A DNA stretch of 64,000 nt, taken from an uncultured Collinsella sp. GTDB lineage: Bacteria > Actinomycetota > Coriobacteriia > Coriobacteriales > Coriobacteriaceae. The notes under the pieces were generated by a model, which was not told the origin of the DNA, made no database searches, and was given only the letters and a program-made list of their open reading frames with translations. Below, piece by piece: positions 60,997 to 64,000 of the stretch. The stretch spans positions 62,001 through 126,000 of the forward strand of contig CABRYP010000001.1 of assembly GCA_902475245.1 (NCBI GenBank), given 5' to 3'. Made by a program: the position numbers and the translations under genes. Numbering within the stretch: position 1 is the stretch's first letter; each line of letters opens with the position of its first letter.

Positions 60997-62148
60997 ATGG
61001 TAAAGGTCGGGCTGCGTAAGCCGAATCTAAAGACATCACTCAAGGCAAGAACGACCGGCAGAGCGAAGCGCGCGGTAAGGCGGGCGATAATCCCCGGCTA
61101 TGGTAAGAAGGGCATGGGGTGGATCAAAAATCCGAAGAAGGCTGCTTACAATGCCGTATACAGCAGAACGACCGTCGGAGTTGGGGATGTCGCTCGCGCC
61201 GTTGCTAAATCAGGCGCTCGGAGCTCGGCGTCAAGGACGTCCTCAATTACTGTTTCATCGCATGAAATTACACCTTTGGCGAAGCCTGAACAGAAATCTC
61301 TCACTCGAGAGATTACGTCGGTTGACAGGGCAAACAAGGCGCTTTTGCTATGCTTCCTTCTTGGGTGGTCGGGCGCTCATAGGGCGTATGCACGGATGTG
61401 GGGTAGCTTCTTTCTATATCTCTTTACCTTTGGCCTTTTTGGATTTGGTTGGCTGTTTGATATTGTGACACTACTGATGAGACGCTCCGAGCTAAGGCGT
61501 CTCGGCGACAGTGATCCGACTCAACAGCAAGCGCCATGTTCCGTTGATTCTACATTCGATCGAAATGTCGCCGACTCCGGAAATTGGGAACAGCGTGGAG
61601 ATGGGGAGGCTGCGGCTCGGCTAGAGCTTCAACGTAAAAACCGTGCCTATATGGAAGAAAACGGCATCGACGTGGAGATGTTTACCGAGGAAAAGGTCGC
61701 GGCGGACGCCTTGCGAACCATTGAGTCGGTATGCCCGTGCATGCTTAGGTTTGACCGAGGCATGAGCGAAGAGGAGCCAAGCATCAGCTTTTGCTCTCCA
61801 ACAAAGACGGGGAAAATGCCCAAGAATGTCGTCGAGGCCCGCATTTACCATCAGGATGTGAAGTTATTGATGGATTCCCACGGCTTCGAATTGCCGGAGT
61901 ATGGTGACAGCATCAATGTCATGATTAGTTATCTAGCTGATGGGCGCATAAATAAAGTCGATATCCATGGGTTCCATAATGGCCGCTCCGTTAGTGTCTC
62001 CATTCGCAGGCGGAGCGACGATCTTGTTATGACGAGTGCGGGCACCATCGGAGAAACGGGTGCCTGGCAATCGCTGTGTCCTGGGGCAGACCCCTCAGCT
62101 GGGGATCTTTTCAGGGCCTTGACCAAGGAGGTCGAAAGGATCTACTAG
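60997..62148 (+). CDS. TM2-domain protein with basic N-terminus
   Basis: 383 aa, GGAGTAG upstream of the ATG. The first 60 residues are very basic (LRKPNLKTSLKARTTGRAKRAVRRAIIPGYGKKGMGW), a lead seen in Firmicutes phage and element proteins. The TM2 pair is at about 114-160 (LLCFLLGWSGAHRAYARMWG, FFLYLFTFGLFGFGWLFDIVTLL). The soluble C-terminal domain (about 200-383) is unrecognised. The coding sequence is visibly poorer in GC-ending codons than its neighbours, which suggests transfer. Confidence 0.75.
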   Translation: MVKVGLRKPNLKTSLKARTTGRAKRAVRRAIIPGYGKKGMGWIKNPKKAAYNAVYSRTTVGVGDVARAVAKSGARSSASRTSSITVSSHEITPLAKPEQKSLTREITSVDRANKALLLCFLLGWSGAHRAYARMWGSFFLYLFTFGLFGFGWLFDIVTLLMRRSELRRLGDSDPTQQQAPCSVDSTFDRNVADSGNWEQRGDGEAAARLELQRKNRAYMEENGIDVEMFTEEKVAADALRTIESVCPCMLRFDRGMSEEEPSISFCSPTKTGKMPKNVVEARIYHQDVKLLMDSHGFELPEYGDSINVMISYLADGRINKVDIHGFHNGRSVSVSIRRRSDDLVMTSAGTIGETGAWQSLCPGADPSAGDLFRALTKEVERIY

Positions 62149-62252
62149 CATGCCCGGTGGACCCGTTTTCAAGGTCCGAAAAGACACAGCGAAGGTAAAC
62201 GGCTAGCAATGTCGCTTTGGTGATTCTGACGCATCCCGTTTAAGAGGTATTC

Positions 62253-62280
62253 AAAAAGAGGCGCCCCGTTGGACGCCTCT
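62253..62280 (-). terminator. Terminator of the D,D-carboxypeptidase gene
   Basis: On the minus strand AGAGGCG pairs with CGCCTCT and is followed by TTTTTGA. It is 30 bp past the stop. Confidence 0.8.
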
Positions 62281-62309
62281 CCAATCTCAAATGTAATGTT
62301 CCCCCAGCC

Positions 62310-63650
62310 CTACACCTCGGGCGCCTTGGCGATGGTCTCGCTTTCTGCCGTAAGTGGGCGGTTGTCGATGCGGCGGCCCAAGCGGTCGAGTTTTACAAGG
62401 AGCCACTCAATGGGATTCGGCCCCGAGTCTTCCTCGTCGGCAACCAAATCCATGACGGCGATCTTGGTGCCGTCTTGCTTGAGCGTCACGCTGCCCACCT
62501 TGTCGCCCACATGCACCGTGCCCGAAAGGTCATCGTAGGTAACCTTCTCGGTCACCTCTCCAGCAAGCGAAAAGACGGTTGCCTGAGCTGCGGGGTCGGC
62601 GAGCGTGGCATCGATCGTCTTGTCCGTCCAATCGGTCTGGCTAATGCGCGCGATGAGCGGATTGCCGTTGGTGGTCTTTTCCTGCGTGTTGGCGATTGCG
62701 ACCGTCACCTTGTGACCGTAGTACCAATTGGCAAGGGTTACGGTATCGGTAAAGCGCTGGTCGGTGGTGGTGGAGTTCAAAACGACGGTGTAGATCTCGT
62801 CGCCATCGCGGTTGTAGGCACCCGTAAAGCAATAGCCTGCATCGTCGGTGGTGCCGGTCTTGCCACCGATGTTGCCATCTTGGCCCAGCAAATAGTTATG
62901 CGTGTCCATGGAATGCGAATGGTCGGTGCCGTCGGCGCCCGTGACCTCGATCCAGGAATCCTCGCTCGCTACGACCTCGCGGATCGTGTCGTTTTTCATG
63001 GCCTCCTGCATCATCAGCGCTACGTCGTGTGCGGTTGAGTGCATATCGCCAGCCCACTCATCAAAGTCCAGACCATGCGGGTTTTCAAAAAGCGTACCGG
63101 TGCAGCCGAGCTTCTTAGCGCGCTCGTTCATGGCCTTCACAAATGTGGCCTCGGCGTCTTTGGTCTTAGGGTCGATCTTCTTGCCCACATATTCGGCGAG
63201 CACGATGGCGGCGTCGTTGCCCGAGGGAATCATCAGGCCGCGCAGCGCCTGCTCCACGGTAAGCTCGTCGCCTTCGAGCAAGCCGGCGGTCGAATTACCC
63301 ACGGTGGCTGCGGCGTTGCTCACCGTGACCTTCTCGTCCATCTTGCAATTCTCGACGGTTAGGATTGCGGTCATGACCTTGGTGATCGAGGCGATTTTGA
63401 CCTGCTCATCGGTGCCGCGCCCATAGTAGACGGTGCCGTCTTTGCCCATGACGAGGGCATTGGTCGCATCGATATCGGGCAGGTTTTCGGCCGTGATGCC
63501 GCGCGCATCGGCGGTTTTGCCGCAGACATTGTCGGTCGTGAGCACTTGGGCGCCGGCGACGGTGGGCACGCCAGCGGTAAGGGCGATAGCGCAGACAAAG
63601 CCGGCGGCAAGCTGGGCTGAGCGCTTTGCAAAAGAGGTGAGGGACTTCAC
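62310..63650 (-). CDS. D-alanyl-D-alanine carboxypeptidase (penicillin-binding protein 5 type)
   Basis: 446 aa from a GTG at 63650, chosen because it gives a clean signal peptide (MKSLTSFAKRSAQLAAGFVCAIAL..AGA); an ATG further upstream would add a charged lead, and a TATACT box lies between (63690-63695). Motifs: SITK (Ser83), SGN at 138-140 and KTGT at 259-261. A C-terminal amphipathic stretch (PIEWLLVKLDRLGRR) may anchor it. It trims the last D-Ala of peptidoglycan stem peptides outside the cell. The start is less sure than the function. Confidence 0.9.
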   Translation of the reverse strand: MKSLTSFAKRSAQLAAGFVCAIALTAGVPTVAGAQVLTTDNVCGKTADARGITAENLPDIDATNALVMGKDGTVYYGRGTDEQVKIASITKVMTAILTVENCKMDEKVTVSNAAATVGNSTAGLLEGDELTVEQALRGLMIPSGNDAAIVLAEYVGKKIDPKTKDAEATFVKAMNERAKKLGCTGTLFENPHGLDFDEWAGDMHSTAHDVALMMQEAMKNDTIREVVASEDSWIEVTGADGTDHSHSMDTHNYLLGQDGNIGGKTGTTDDAGYCFTGAYNRDGDEIYTVVLNSTTTDQRFTDTVTLANWYYGHKVTVAIANTQEKTTNGNPLIARISQTDWTDKTIDATLADPAAQATVFSLAGEVTEKVTYDDLSGTVHVGDKVGSVTLKQDGTKIAVMDLVADEEDSGPNPIEWLLVKLDRLGRRIDNRPLTAESETIAKAPEV

Positions 63651-63847
63651 AGATTTCGCTTTCGACGGGATGGTCTCTTCTGGAACTAGAGTATATCGTT
63701 TGCCGGCATCGGCGATCATCGCGTGCGTGCGTTGCCCACATCCGCGCCCGAACGGACACATTGGTGCTTAAGGCCGACTTAATCACCCGCGCTTGTTGTG
63801 TGTGACGGGCGCCCCCTCGGGCATAATGGAGCGCGAGAGGAGCACGC

Positions 63848-64000
63848 ATGAACGAGCGCATACTGGTAGTTGATGACGAGAAGGCCATCGCCGACCTAGT
63901 TGGCATCTACCTTACAAAAGAAGGCTTTGACGTACAGGTCGCCTATAGCGGGGCCGATGCTGCCAAGGCAATCTTGGAGCAGGAGTTCGATCTGGCGCTG
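63848..64000 (+). CDS. Response regulator receiver domain, cut by window end
   Basis: ATG at 63848 with GAGAGGAG upstream; 51 codons in the window. RILVVDDEKAIADLVGIYLTKEGFDVQVAYSGADAAKAILEQEFDLAL is the start of a CheY-like receiver domain; the acidic pair D10/D11 is present and the phosphorylated Asp lies just past the edge. Probably an OmpR-type regulator with a sensor kinase after it. Confidence 0.9.
   Translation, partial: MNERILVVDDEKAIADLVGIYLTKEGFDVQVAYSGADAAKAILEQEFDLAL

Overview
The window is GC-rich chromosomal DNA. Gene content and protein style fit an anaerobic gut actinobacterium of the Coriobacteriia, most like Collinsella; this is inferred from recognised protein families, not from a search. 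Housekeeping genes (glmM, pheS-pheT, pyk, rsgA, rsmI, metG, rsmA, rlmH, proC, serS) are interleaved with three accessory blocks. No CRISPR array, rRNA operon or complete insertion sequence is visible.

Layout. 1-2.8 kb: the start of a DUF5710 zinc-finger gene leaving the window, a nuclease-fold orphan gene, a long inverted-repeat element and a tRNA-Val. 2.96-12.0 kb: one operon-like locus with four SipW-type surface proteins, two ER-type signal peptidases, a membrane-anchored McrB-like AAA+ ATPase and a DUF2357 protein whose C-terminal half is a giant coiled coil. 12.2-18.9 kb: EamA transporter, DUF4012 envelope protein, glmM and an M32 carboxypeptidase. 19.0-23.1 kb: T-box-controlled pheST. 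23.2-26.1 kb: an ECF metal transporter with a NikR-type operator, so probably for nickel. 26.1-30.0 kb: a phospholipase-C-like protein, a second nuclease-fold orphan gene and pyk. 30.4-34.5 kb: a calcium-type P-ATPase and rsgA. 34.7-44.3 kb: a compact Tad (Flp) pilus operon ending in a DUF192 gene. 44.5-55.2 kb: tRNA-Phe, a GH5-like protein, rsmI, metG, rsmA, tatD, tRNA-Leu, SPFH protein, rlmH, proC and serS. 55.3-64 kb: three tandem tRNA-Arg genes, a large uncharacterised TPR-type protein, an Orc1/Cdc6-like ATPase behind short tandem repeats, tRNA-Ser, a TM2 protein, a D,D-carboxypeptidase and the start of a response regulator.

The two most interesting structures are these. (i) The SipW locus: translational coupling joins each signal peptidase to an ATPase-complex subunit, and both signal peptidases carry charged, coiled-coil-like cytosolic tails. 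This suggests a membrane machine for making or assembling TasA-like surface fibres, built from a McrBC-like ATPase pair that has lost its nuclease. (ii) tRNA-tail repeats: at tRNA-Leu and at the third tRNA-Arg a homologous unit of exactly 189 bp ends in a second copy of that tRNA's own 3' end, and inverted, diverged tRNA-tail copies lie after several tRNA terminators. The arrangement recalls the E. coli tyrT/rtT repeats.

Seven long inverted repeats also sit in intergenic gaps and look like several families of hairpin or MITE-like elements.
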